Shown piece after piece: positions 1-8,324 of a DNA stretch of 14,392 nucleotides. The notes below the pieces were generated by a model. It was not told the DNA's origin. It was given only the letters and a program-made list of their open reading frames with translations, and did no database searches. The stretch lies in the NCBI GenBank assembly GCA_003152595.1, contig PMAM01000014.1, forward strand, positions 1 through 14,392. The letters run 5' to 3'. A program made the position numbers and the translations under genes. The first letter of the stretch is position 1. Every line of letters begins with the position of its first letter. The stretch comes from Acidobacterium sp. GTDB lineage: Bacteria > Acidobacteriota > Terriglobia > Terriglobales > Acidobacteriaceae.

Positions 1-129
1 GCGTTCTGCTTCCTAAGACCCTAACGTTTTAGCGATGATAGCGAAGTACGAAGAGAGGCTGGTTGCACGCGTTGACCGGCGAGCAGAATGCGAAATTGCT
101 GGCGGCGCGTGCGTCGGACCAAACCCGAC
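1..129. other. Downstream flank of the DUF5695-like gene
   Basis: There is no supported gene and no clear intrinsic terminator. A GCACGCG/CGCGTGC inverted repeat (65-71 with 106-112) has a 34-nt loop and no T-run. Confidence 0.3.
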
Positions 130-3051
130 CTACACTCTTTCGATCCTGACGAGTTTTGCTTCGGCGATGGGAATGGAAAGAGTCAAAGAATCGGCAATCA
201 GCACTCGATTCTGCACCGCCCCGTATCGAACTGTATAGGAGCCTCCGGCCAGACCTTCGACCAGCAACTCGGCCGTTTTCACAACACCAGTCGAGTCGCT
301 CATGTGCAACTCCAACGAATGACCGGAATCGCTTATGACCACCGTATCGAGTTCTCCCTGGGTTGCCTCGATATTGATCCTCTGCGGCACGAGCCTCACC
401 CGTTTTCTTAGTCCATCTCGAGGATGGACAACGGTGCCTGCTGTTGAAGCTCCAACGTGACAGCCGCAACCGATCAAGCCGAAGGATGGGTCCTCTATGA
501 CCCAGGAGCTGGCAGCCTTCAGAAAACCGAACTGGGCGATCCCTCCATCCAGCGTTCTCGGGGGCGTAAAATCGAAGACCCCCGGGGTGGAAATGAAATG
601 CGCAAAGCACATCCCGTCTGAAAGCAGGTCGACTTCGACACTCATTAGGCCGGAGTAACCTTTGACGAACGTATCCATGTCGCCGTTATCCTGAAATGCC
701 TGCAGCAGTGCCCAGCCATTGGTCGATTCGGTGTACCAGCAGGTCAGATCGCCTTTATTGTCGTTGCCGCACTGGAACCACACGGGCTGATTTCCCCCGC
801 GAAGTGCTTTGATTACCTGCACCGTCTTACGATTCTTCTCGACATTACCGAAATATCGCGTGAAAAAGTAGACCTGTTCCTGAGCGGTGGTATCGGCCGA
901 GTATTCCGAAGCGTAAGGATATGGATCGTCAAGAAAGGCCTGGTTGCACTTTCGGATCTGATCGAGAAGCCTGCCGTGTTCTTCCTGCCAGCCTTCGCGA
1001 GCTATGTCATCGAGAACCAGCAGGGCGCCCGACCCACCCATCACGCCCACGTGTCCCCACGGCTCCGTCTGGAACATATAAAGAGCCGTGCGATAGGCCA
1101 TCCTTAAGTAGTCTTGCGGAGTCCTGCGCGTCAGCAATCCATAGCGTTTTCCAACCCGGTACATCGCGTAATAGATATTCATGACGTGAGCGTAGTTGTA
1201 CGCGCGATAGGTCGCTTCAGCTCGCTCCACAGTCCAGTGGCTCCATGGGCTCGACGGGTATCTCAGCTTCCAGTATAGGGATGCCCTGACCGCGTATGTC
1301 TCAGGGTTCTGGATGTACCGGAAAAGGCAATCATTAATGTAGGTTTCGAGTGCCTCTATTTCTCTCTGCGCGGGATAGTAGACGTTCTTCTCAGCCAGGA
1401 ACAGCGGCTCAGAGAAGCCGAATTCGGCGTCGCTTCCACCTACCTCCGATACCTCGTCCGAATCGAGAAATGTGCTGCCTGTACGGTGGTCGAACGGCAG
1501 GAACATGTGATTACGATGATATGGATCCTGCGGATTCTCGTAGAATTCTCTGTCCACGATAAATCGTCCCCGGATCTTCAAGAGATCCGCTATGTCCTCA
1601 ATGCAGAAGAAGTGAATATTCGTCCAGCGCCCGTCATAGTGCAGCTTCAGGCTCTTTTGACCTCGCCCGCGAAACGACAACGTCAGCAGAGTCTTATCCT
1701 CAATGCGCTTCTTTTCTTTCAGCGTAATGTTGTCGGAAAGATAATCGATCTTGTCCACATCGGATCGTGTGTTCAGCTCGACATAGACATTATCGTTTTC
1801 CTGAACGACCATTGAGGGCAGAACTCTGATGCCGAGGTTGCCGGCCTTGTAGAGCTCTTCTCGAATTGCGTCATAGCTATCTGTGAAAACAAAACGCAAC
1901 TGACAGGACCATTTCTCTCCCGGCTGTAGAACCAGGGATGTGTGTCCGTTGATCCAGGGGTTCTTATCCCATCCTCGCAGGTTCTTTGTCGCCCACGAAT
2001 GGACGGCCAGGATGTTCGGCCCATCCCACCAGTACACTTGCTTCCCAAAGGAGCTGTCGTCACGATAGATGCACTCAAATGCCCCGCCCTGGGTGGCATG
2101 AAGAAGAAGGAAGGGTGCGTCGCCCAACGGCCGTTCAATCAGAACATACGAGCTGTGCCCGCCTATATAGTGATGAGCAATCACCTTTTTCTCGTGGTAG
2201 AGCTTCTGAATTCGCGGGTATTGTTCCCGGATAACAGCGAAGGAATCGGCCGGGTCTCGCAGAGGCGCCTCGGTCTCATCAGGCGGAAACGGCAGGCCGG
2301 TCTTCGGATCGACGTAGTATTCACCCTGGTCATCATTCACCGTCAGGGGAAAGCCGAGTTCGCCCAGTTCGAGAATCTGATTCGTGGTGTTGGCAAGCTC
2401 ACAATCCCACAGCAACGCCCCGCCATCTCCGGTGCGGTACTTCATGGCGAGACTGAAACTGCGGATTCCCTCGTCGTTCCGGGAGCTACCATCGTAGTCG
2501 ACCGAGAATGTTGTGCCGTCGAAGTTGACCCGGCGGATATCTCCGGATCGTCCTGTGAGCTCCCTCCTCCACCGTCCTTTCAGGACAAAGTTTGAACGCG
2601 GCGTCCAATCGCGGTGCGCCGGGTTGGTATCTGTGACGTCCCAGACACATGTGACGACATCCCCGGTAAACCGAGAATTGGAGAGATCCACGCCGGGCGT
2701 GTTGAGCTGATTCCCCACGAAGTTCGTGGCCAGCGCGTCGCCTTTTCTCGTAATCGAAAAAATTGAGCCGAATCTTCGATCGAACGTTACGACCATCTGC
2801 CCCGCAACCAGTTCCACCAGGTCACCTGCAGACGGGGCTCCGATAATGTGGCGGAGTTCTCCTGCTGGTTCGCCGCCTGGCGTTTGCTCCCGCAGGGGCG
2901 AAGGATGCGATGAGGGTTGGCCCGTCTGCGCCGGCGCAGGCAATGTTTCCACAGAAAGGTGCGGCTTCCCTGGACCGGCTGTCAGAAGAGTACCCGCGCC
3001 CGCTGCCCCAATATCCCGCAGAAGCTGTCGGCGCGTCACTCGCTTGCTCAC
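130..3051 (-). CDS. Tat-exported DUF5695-like protein, probable carbohydrate-active enzyme
   Basis: A 973-residue protein starting on GTG (3051), chosen because GGAG lies about 5 nt upstream; it stops on TAG. The N-terminus carries a twin-arginine signal (TRRQLLRD, residues 6-13, then a Gly/Ala/Leu-rich stretch to about 28) and a Pro/Ser-rich linker to about 60. Residues 75-400 look like a beta-rich, galactose-mutarotase-like sandwich (many aromatic strands, WWDGPN near 341). Residues 400-510 look like a second beta region. Residues 560-820 look like an alpha/alpha barrel (repeated Trp/Tyr-rich helices, GGSGALLVLDD near 672). The segment FGFSEPLFLAEKNVYYP (544-560) followed by REIEALETYI is what I associate with DUF5695. 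Acidic residues in WYTESTNGW (772-780) and a CGC-H motif (862-865) are possible functional sites. It is the last gene of the arabinose-polymer cluster, 200 bp after GH127. No reaction is established that I can cite; a glycosidase role is inference from fold and neighbours. Sampled stretches look less GC-rich than the genes to the right. Confidence 0.72.
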   Translation of the reverse strand: MSKRVTRRQLLRDIGAAGAGTLLTAGPGKPHLSVETLPAPAQTGQPSSHPSPLREQTPGGEPAGELRHIIGAPSAGDLVELVAGQMVVTFDRRFGSIFSITRKGDALATNFVGNQLNTPGVDLSNSRFTGDVVTCVWDVTDTNPAHRDWTPRSNFVLKGRWRRELTGRSGDIRRVNFDGTTFSVDYDGSSRNDEGIRSFSLAMKYRTGDGGALLWDCELANTTNQILELGELGFPLTVNDDQGEYYVDPKTGLPFPPDETEAPLRDPADSFAVIREQYPRIQKLYHEKKVIAHHYIGGHSSYVLIERPLGDAPFLLLHATQGGAFECIYRDDSSFGKQVYWWDGPNILAVHSWATKNLRGWDKNPWINGHTSLVLQPGEKWSCQLRFVFTDSYDAIREELYKAGNLGIRVLPSMVVQENDNVYVELNTRSDVDKIDYLSDNITLKEKKRIEDKTLLTLSFRGRGQKSLKLHYDGRWTNIHFFCIEDIADLLKIRGRFIVDREFYENPQDPYHRNHMFLPFDHRTGSTFLDSDEVSEVGGSDAEFGFSEPLFLAEKNVYYPAQREIEALETYINDCLFRYIQNPETYAVRASLYWKLRYPSSPWSHWTVERAEATYRAYNYAHVMNIYYAMYRVGKRYGLLTRRTPQDYLRMAYRTALYMFQTEPWGHVGVMGGSGALLVLDDIAREGWQEEHGRLLDQIRKCNQAFLDDPYPYASEYSADTTAQEQVYFFTRYFGNVEKNRKTVQVIKALRGGNQPVWFQCGNDNKGDLTCWYTESTNGWALLQAFQDNGDMDTFVKGYSGLMSVEVDLLSDGMCFAHFISTPGVFDFTPPRTLDGGIAQFGFLKAASSWVIEDPSFGLIGCGCHVGASTAGTVVHPRDGLRKRVRLVPQRINIEATQGELDTVVISDSGHSLELHMSDSTGVVKTAELLVEGLAGGSYTVRYGAVQNRVLIADSLTLSIPIAEAKLVRIERV

Positions 3052-3251
3052 GTTATCTCCTCTTTAGTACGTGGCTGACGGGGCAATATCCATTAGCGGC
3101 ATTGCACGTTACCAGCCAGCAGAATCAGCTGACTCGATCATTCGTGCAAATCAGCTAAGCCTTTCACTCGGCAACGCCTTGGCTACAGTCGCTGAGTGCC
3201 CTATCCCGATTGCCGACTTGGCGGTTGCCGATGGACTGAATCGCTTCTCTG

Positions 3252-5180
3252 CTAGCCTTTCTCCTCGGTTGACCAGTAAACCGCGTATTTTTCATCTGTA
3301 ATGCGGCACAAGGGCTTAACCGCCAACGCACTGGTTCCGCGGGATCTGAAGCTGAGGTCTTTTGCCGACGCAACTTCCATCCACTCGCCCACTTCATTTC
3401 CCTGTACAACGGGGTTCGGTTCGGCCAGAGGCAAATGCGCTGCCTTCGCCCAGGGATCGTCATTGCCGATTCTGAGCGGCGCACCCTCCGGGCCGGGTCC
3501 CATATTCGCTGCCAGCACGAGCGGCCCGTACAGTGCCGCCCGAGTCGACGGGTCGCCCGCCAGCGGCTCCGAAGTTAACTGCATTGGCAGGGACACTTCA
3601 ATCTTGTCTCCATCCCGCCACTCACGAGTGAGCAATAGGTAGCTGCCCGGCTCTGCGAACGCCTCCAGTTCGCGTCCGTTGATTTGCACCGATCCACCAG
3701 GCGCCGTCCAGCCGGGAACTCTCACACATAACGTGCGCCGTTGAGGCGTGCTCACTTTCACGATCAGGGTCGTCCCCTGCTGCTCGGGAAAGGATGTCTC
3801 CTGCCTCAATCCGAATTGCTTTTCCTTCCATTCCATTTCCGAAGGGACAAACTGATTCACCCAGACACTATCGGCATCGTGAAAGTAGATCGTGTCGTTA
3901 AATTTCGCGAACTCCTCGGCTCCGGTCCCAGTGCAACACCAGAACGACCCGTCGGCCGAGTTGTACTGTCGCCAGTAACCGGCAGCCAGCGGGAAGAAGT
4001 ATTGCTTCAGACCGTCCGGATTCTGCGTACCCAATCTGCAGTTCCACAGCGCTCGCTCATAAGCATCCATGTACTTCGTATTCCCGGTCCAGGCAAACAC
4101 ATGCCGCTCCAGCTTCATGAGGTTGTAGGCGACGCAGCACTCCGCATCGTGATACTGCAACGTGCCTTTCAGATCGCCCGCCTGGCTGTTCCAATGTTCA
4201 TCTGCGCTGCAGTTGCCGATCGCGTAATTGCGCTCCGCCAGCACCTCGTCCAGAAAGTAGTTCGCAATATCGCGATAGCGGATCTCACCGGTCAACTCGT
4301 ACATTCGAGCCGCGCCGATGACCTTCGGCACATGGGTATTCGCATGGAGTCCGGTCAGCTCGTCACCGTGCGCTGCAAGCGGATCCAGGAACATCGGCTG
4401 CTCGAATAAGTGCGCCGTTGCGAGATACTGCTCGCGTCCGGTAAGCCCGGCCAGGTTGGCCAGCACTTCGTTCATCCCGCCGTATTCCGTGCGCAGCATG
4501 TACATGCGGCGATCTTCACTGATGTCCTTGAAATAGCTGCGCACCCAGCGCGCCATGCCCTCGGCGATTTGCAGTGCCTGCTCGTTGCCGGTGTGCACAT
4601 ACATATCGAGCAAGCCGGCCATGATCTTGTGATACGTGTAAAAGGGCGCCCAGTATTGGCCTCCGGCGGCAAGCCGTTCGAATCCTGTCTCCGGAAATGC
4701 GCTGAGGTATCCATTGCCGTTCGCCTTCTGGCACTTCGCCAGTTCAGCTACTATCAGGTCGCCGTTTTTTCGCAGCGTGTCATTCCCTGAACTGGCAGAT
4801 GCCAGGGCGACCGCGGAGAGGTAATGCCCGCCGTTGAAGTGCCCCCGCAGTTCGCAGTCCGCCTTTTCCCACCCGCCGTATGAAGTCGCGGTCGATGTGA
4901 TGCCGGCGGTCAGACGGAAGCTGTGTAACAGGCGATCGGTGCTCAGGGAGGCCAGGTAATTCTGGTTGAGGTCGGCCTGCCGGGTGAAGGGTCCGTCCAG
5001 CAGGCGCACCTCTGGCATCGGGAAAGGTACGAGCTTCGAGCTTTTGCCCGCAACAAAATCATCGGCCACCACGGCGTCAATCATCAGCCCGAATGCACTT
5101 CTGTTTGCCACGATCGCGCCTGCAACCGTCGTCATCAGCGCCAGAGCGGTCCGGCGAGACATCCGATACTTCTCATCCAT
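3252..5180 (-). CDS. GH127/GH146-type beta-L-arabinofuranosidase (DUF1680 fold), Tat-exported
   Basis: A 642-residue secreted glycosidase predicted to release beta-linked L-arabinofuranose from plant arabinans, arabinoxylan side chains or hydroxyproline arabinosides. The ATG at 5180 is preceded by AGGAG with a 6-nt spacer. SRRTALAL (8-15) followed by a hydrophobic run to about 31 is a Tat-type signal. The catalytic alpha/alpha barrel spans about 60-420, with family landmarks YGGWE (101-105), GHFNGGHYLSA (113-123) and YHKIMAGLLDMY (183-194). In characterised GH127 enzymes a Glu and Cys residues hold zinc, one Cys being the nucleophile. Here the matching pieces are E347/C348/C349 and C415-C416 in the WCCTGTGAEE segment, and E328 (ADEHW) is the likely acid/base. 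A C-terminal beta-sandwich follows (about 430-640). The CCTGTG form is more like the long DUF1680/GH146 branch than HypBA1, so I do not choose between the two families. It lies after the GH3 terminator and probably has its own promoter. The family call is firm; linkage specificity is inferred. Confidence 0.9.
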   Translation of the reverse strand: MDEKYRMSRRTALALMTTVAGAIVANRSAFGLMIDAVVADDFVAGKSSKLVPFPMPEVRLLDGPFTRQADLNQNYLASLSTDRLLHSFRLTAGITSTATSYGGWEKADCELRGHFNGGHYLSAVALASASSGNDTLRKNGDLIVAELAKCQKANGNGYLSAFPETGFERLAAGGQYWAPFYTYHKIMAGLLDMYVHTGNEQALQIAEGMARWVRSYFKDISEDRRMYMLRTEYGGMNEVLANLAGLTGREQYLATAHLFEQPMFLDPLAAHGDELTGLHANTHVPKVIGAARMYELTGEIRYRDIANYFLDEVLAERNYAIGNCSADEHWNSQAGDLKGTLQYHDAECCVAYNLMKLERHVFAWTGNTKYMDAYERALWNCRLGTQNPDGLKQYFFPLAAGYWRQYNSADGSFWCCTGTGAEEFAKFNDTIYFHDADSVWVNQFVPSEMEWKEKQFGLRQETSFPEQQGTTLIVKVSTPQRRTLCVRVPGWTAPGGSVQINGRELEAFAEPGSYLLLTREWRDGDKIEVSLPMQLTSEPLAGDPSTRAALYGPLVLAANMGPGPEGAPLRIGNDDPWAKAAHLPLAEPNPVVQGNEVGEWMEVASAKDLSFRSRGTSALAVKPLCRITDEKYAVYWSTEEKG

Positions 5181-5266
5181 GTGGTGCTCCTATCCGCAGT
5201 TCAGCCACAGTGTCCGTCGCGACCGCGTCTCGTTAAAATCGCATTGGCTAACGCAATAGACGCTCA

Positions 5267-5291
5267 TAAAAATAAAGGCCGCCTGCGGGCC
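5267..5291 (-). terminator. Intrinsic terminator after GH3
   Basis: On the minus strand GGCCCGCAGGCGGCC (5291-5277) can fold into a GC-rich stem (GGCC with GGCC plus an inner G-C pair around a bulge) followed directly by TTTATTTTTA. It starts about 55 nt after the GH3 stop and sits before the GH127 gene, so it should end most GH3 transcripts. The inner part of the stem is imperfect, hence moderate confidence. Confidence 0.62.
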
Positions 5292-5346
5292 GCGGTTTCC
5301 CAGTTGCCCATTCAGCAACGAAGTGCTTTCCCTGTGACCCGAGGCG

Positions 5347-8028
5347 TCATTCAGGAAGGGTCGTGGTGCCCTGCACCCTGAAACTTCCCGTGATCACCGG
5401 GGCACCGGTATTGGGCTGGCCTTCTCCTGCCGACACCGCATAAGTGCCGGGGGGAATAATGATCTCGCCTGCGGCCGTAACCATGCTCATATCGCGCGGC
5501 GTCAGTTCAAACTGCACTTTCTCCGACTGCCCCGGATCGAGATGTACCCGGTGGAAACCCCGCAGCGCGCGGATGGGCACACCTGGCACATCCGGAAAGC
5601 TGAGATAAAGCTGAGCGACTTCGTCACCGGCGCGATCGCCGCTGTTCGTTACGGTCACCTCGGTGGTCATCGGCTGACCGGCTGCTACCGGACTGGATGG
5701 CAGCCGGAGATCACTATACGAGAATTTCGTATAGCTCAGACCATAGCCAAAGGGGTAAAGCGGTGTTCCTTTGAAATACCGATAAGTCCGGCCTGCCATC
5801 GAGTAATCCCCGAAAGGTGGCAGCTGCTCGACGCCTTTGTAGAAGGTGATAGGCAACCGGCCCGCGGGGTTGTTCTTGCCGGAGAGAGTTTCGGCAACCG
5901 CATTGCCGCCCTCTTCACCGGGATACCAGGCATCGAGGATAGCGTTGACGTGGTCGTTAGCGCAGTTGACCGCGAGGGCGCTGCCATTGGTCAGGACCAG
6001 AACTACCGGTTTGCCCGTCGCCGTTAAGGCCTTCAGCAAATCTTCTTCCGGCTTCGACAGGTCGAGGCTCGTGCGATCGCCCCCTTTGAACCCGGGCTCG
6101 CTCACCTGCATCTCTTCACCTTCCAGCTCGCTCGTGATGCCGAGCACTGCAATGACAACATCGGCATTCTTCGCCGCCTCGATTGCTTCAGGGTTGGGAC
6201 TCAAATCGACTTTGGACCACTCCAGCACCGCATTGGGCTTACTGTTTTCGCGAGGCGAGTAGTCCACATGCAGAATCGTGGGTTTGCCCGCTTCAAGATG
6301 AACGCGACCAAGCCGAGCCACGCTGGGATCCGCGCCGAATGAGTTGGTAACGTTCTTCCCGTCGAGTTGAACCCGGAAGAAGCCACTGGCTTTCAGACCC
6401 AGGTTGTAGTCGCCCGTTTCCGGCGCCGTGATCGAGCCGTCATAGCGAATGACAAGAGGATGCACGGTCGCGGTCTCTGGCGGCAATTTAAGGCTCGAGG
6501 CATCGAGGGTTGCCGCCATTCCCGTCGCGACAGGTTTCATGAGCTCGGGGTTGTTGATGTTGCTCATGTCGAGCTTCGAGAAACCCACCCTGAGGCCGGG
6601 TTTGCCATCCACAGTCAGGGCTGAAGCTGAAACCGGATCAGCGTTATGGGCGAGGAATTGCGTACCTGGCACGTACGCGACCGTATCGCCCGAAAACTCC
6701 CTGAGAATGCCGTCGAGAATAGATACGGTGTAGGTGGGGGAACCGTTGTAGTTGCCGAGAAGAACCTTTGTCTGATTGGCAAGGGGACCGACGACAGCAA
6801 TCTTCATACCGCTGGTCCTGAGCGGCAGCGTGCCGTCATTCTTCAGCAGGACCATGGATTCGTTTGCAATTCGGAGAGCAAGTTCGCGATGTGCCGCGCT
6901 GCTCAGTTCGCGTTCGTCGATGTTCGAGTAAGGGTCCAGTTGCGGAGGATCGAACATCCCGAGGCGCATGCGAGCCGTGTAGAGGCGGACCAGAGCAGTA
7001 TCGATGTCACTTTCTTTGAGGTATCCCTGTCTGGCGGCGTCGAGATAGGCTTTGTAGTCGCTGTTGTCTCTCACCAGGTAGGGGCCGTCGACGCATTCAT
7101 TGTCCATACCGCGCTGCAGACTGACAGCCGATGCCTCGGGCTGTGAGGGTTTGAAGTGATGGTTACGATAAATGTCGACGACTGCGCCGCAGTCCGAAAC
7201 CACGTAACCCTTAAAGCCCCACTTGCCGCGAAGCTGATCCACAAGCAGAAAGTCGTTGGCGCAGGCGGGCTCGCCGTTGATGTCGTTGTAAGCGCACATG
7301 ACGGAGCCGGCTTTGCCTTCGGTAACGGCAGCACGAAAGGCCGGCAGGTACGTATCGAGTTCGTCGTGTTTGCTGACGCTCACGTCCGCCGTGTGGCGAG
7401 TAGATTCAGGTCCACTATGTACCGCGAAATGTTTGGGCGTCGCAATGGCGCGATAGTATTTCGGATCATCGCCCTGCATGCCGGTGACAAAGGCAACCCC
7501 CATTGTCCCTGTCAGGAACGGGTCTTCGCCGTAAGTCTCCTGGCCGCGGCCCCAGCGAGGATCTCGAAAGATATTGATATTGGGGGCCCAGAAATCAAGT
7601 CCCTGAAAAAACATGCTGGCGCGTTTCTCACGGACTGCCTGTTCATGCTTGATACGTCCCTCGATGCCGATGACTTCGGCCATCTGGTGAATGACCGATG
7701 CATCGAAGGTCGCTCCCAGGCCAATGGGCTCAGGAAACTCCGTGACTCCATCGTTGATGACGCCGTGCAGCGCCTCGCTCCACCAGTCGTAGGCGGGGAT
7801 ATTGAGCCTCGGGATGGCGCGGGCCTGGTTGACAAGCTGCGACGCTTTCTCTTCCAGCGTCATACGGTTCACCAGATCCCTCGCCCGCACTGCGGGCGGT
7901 AAAGCAGGGTTCAGGTAAGGCGGCGTGGAAGTCTCCTGCGCCTTTCCGCAGGCCATAAAGGCCACGCAGGCGAACGCTGCTATGCAGGTGGCAAAGCTAG
8001 CCACAAAACGAACTGCACCTCTCTTCAT
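5347..8028 (-). CDS. GH3 beta-glycosidase (xylosidase/glucosidase type) with inserted PA14 domain
   Basis: An 893-residue secreted exo-glycosidase expected to cleave terminal beta-linked sugars (xylose, glucose or arabinose) from oligosaccharides. The ATG at 8028 has GGAG 6 nt upstream; it stops on TGA. A Sec signal covers residues 1-27, and C27 in AFMAC-GKAQ could be a weak lipobox, so outer-membrane anchoring is possible. The GH3 barrel runs from about 48 to 360, with RDPRWGRGQETYGEDP (155-170), K199-H200 and the nucleophile D279 in GYVVSDC. The alpha/beta sandwich starts near 388 (NESMVLLKNDGTLPL), is interrupted by a PA14 domain (about 475-605, including RYDGSITAPETGDYNLGL), and resumes to about 745. 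The acid/base is probably a Glu in SELEGEE (633-639). A fibronectin-III-like domain (about 785-888) closes it. PA14 inserts in GH3 enzymes are known to lie over the active site and favour short substrates. The N-terminal barrel resembles the plant and fungal xylosidase/arabinofuranosidase branch. Exact sugar specificity is unresolved. Confidence 0.93.
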   Translation of the reverse strand: MKRGAVRFVASFATCIAAFACVAFMACGKAQETSTPPYLNPALPPAVRARDLVNRMTLEEKASQLVNQARAIPRLNIPAYDWWSEALHGVINDGVTEFPEPIGLGATFDASVIHQMAEVIGIEGRIKHEQAVREKRASMFFQGLDFWAPNINIFRDPRWGRGQETYGEDPFLTGTMGVAFVTGMQGDDPKYYRAIATPKHFAVHSGPESTRHTADVSVSKHDELDTYLPAFRAAVTEGKAGSVMCAYNDINGEPACANDFLLVDQLRGKWGFKGYVVSDCGAVVDIYRNHHFKPSQPEASAVSLQRGMDNECVDGPYLVRDNSDYKAYLDAARQGYLKESDIDTALVRLYTARMRLGMFDPPQLDPYSNIDERELSSAAHRELALRIANESMVLLKNDGTLPLRTSGMKIAVVGPLANQTKVLLGNYNGSPTYTVSILDGILREFSGDTVAYVPGTQFLAHNADPVSASALTVDGKPGLRVGFSKLDMSNINNPELMKPVATGMAATLDASSLKLPPETATVHPLVIRYDGSITAPETGDYNLGLKASGFFRVQLDGKNVTNSFGADPSVARLGRVHLEAGKPTILHVDYSPRENSKPNAVLEWSKVDLSPNPEAIEAAKNADVVIAVLGITSELEGEEMQVSEPGFKGGDRTSLDLSKPEEDLLKALTATGKPVVLVLTNGSALAVNCANDHVNAILDAWYPGEEGGNAVAETLSGKNNPAGRLPITFYKGVEQLPPFGDYSMAGRTYRYFKGTPLYPFGYGLSYTKFSYSDLRLPSSPVAAGQPMTTEVTVTNSGDRAGDEVAQLYLSFPDVPGVPIRALRGFHRVHLDPGQSEKVQFELTPRDMSMVTAAGEIIIPPGTYAVSAGEGQPNTGAPVITGSFRVQGTTTLPE

Positions 8029-8298
8029 TGCTCTCTCCAGGCAGGACCGTAGAATCGAAGGTGGCGGGACGGCTATTCCGGCAGCGAGACTGTTCTTTAC
8101 CGGCGGGTCGCTCCAGCATCGGTGAACGATTCAGTTAACGATACCTAAATTGACCAAAAGCTAAATTACGTGGGCTAAGAATGTCAACGAGGGACCGGAA
8201 AAGGAGGGCGGAGACCACAACAACGATGTATCCAGGCTTCGTCAGTTCAACTCTGCTTCCGGCTAGCGGACTCCACTGTTCAGGTCCGTGTGTTCCCT
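8029..8298. other. Intergenic region between esterase and GH3
   Basis: No plausible gene is visible. Besides the -35 hexamer at 8182-8187, it contains TGAACGATTCA (8123-8133, TGAA/TTCA arms) and a second AACGAT copy (8137-8142) just past the expected transcription start. Together these could form a weak operator. A relatively AT-rich stretch (8131-8190) is what one expects of a promoter. Confidence 0.4.
8182..8187 (-). promoter_or_regulatory. Consensus -35 hexamer ahead of GH3
   Basis: Minus-strand TTGACA matches the sigma-70 -35 consensus exactly and sits about 155 nt upstream of the GH3 start. The best -10 partner at 18 nt (TAGCTT) is weak. It suggests that GH3 has its own promoter instead of relying on read-through from the esterase gene. 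Confidence 0.35.
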
Positions 8299-8318
8299 CC
8301 GCGGCAATTGCGGCGCGG
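8299..8318 (-). other. Stem-loop just after the esterase stop
   Basis: CCGCG/CGCGG arms (5 perfect pairs) enclose the palindrome GCAATTGC, beginning 6 nt after the esterase stop codon. There is no T-run after it on the minus strand (AGGGAACA follows), so it is not a standard intrinsic terminator. It could protect the 3' end of the GH51-esterase mRNA or act with Rho. Confidence 0.35.
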
Positions 8319-8324
8319 TTTGTT

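Noticed and set aside
65..112. Inverted repeat GCACGCG/CGCGTGC as terminator of the DUF5695-like gene
   Set aside because: The 34-nt loop is long and no T-run follows.
5243..5257. ATTGGCTAACGCAAT dyad upstream of GH127 as an operator
   Set aside because: Only 4-bp arms match around a 7-nt centre, which is common by chance.
7156..7902. A 248-codon plus-strand open frame
   Set aside because: It is antisense to the GH3 barrel, with no ribosome site or family resemblance.
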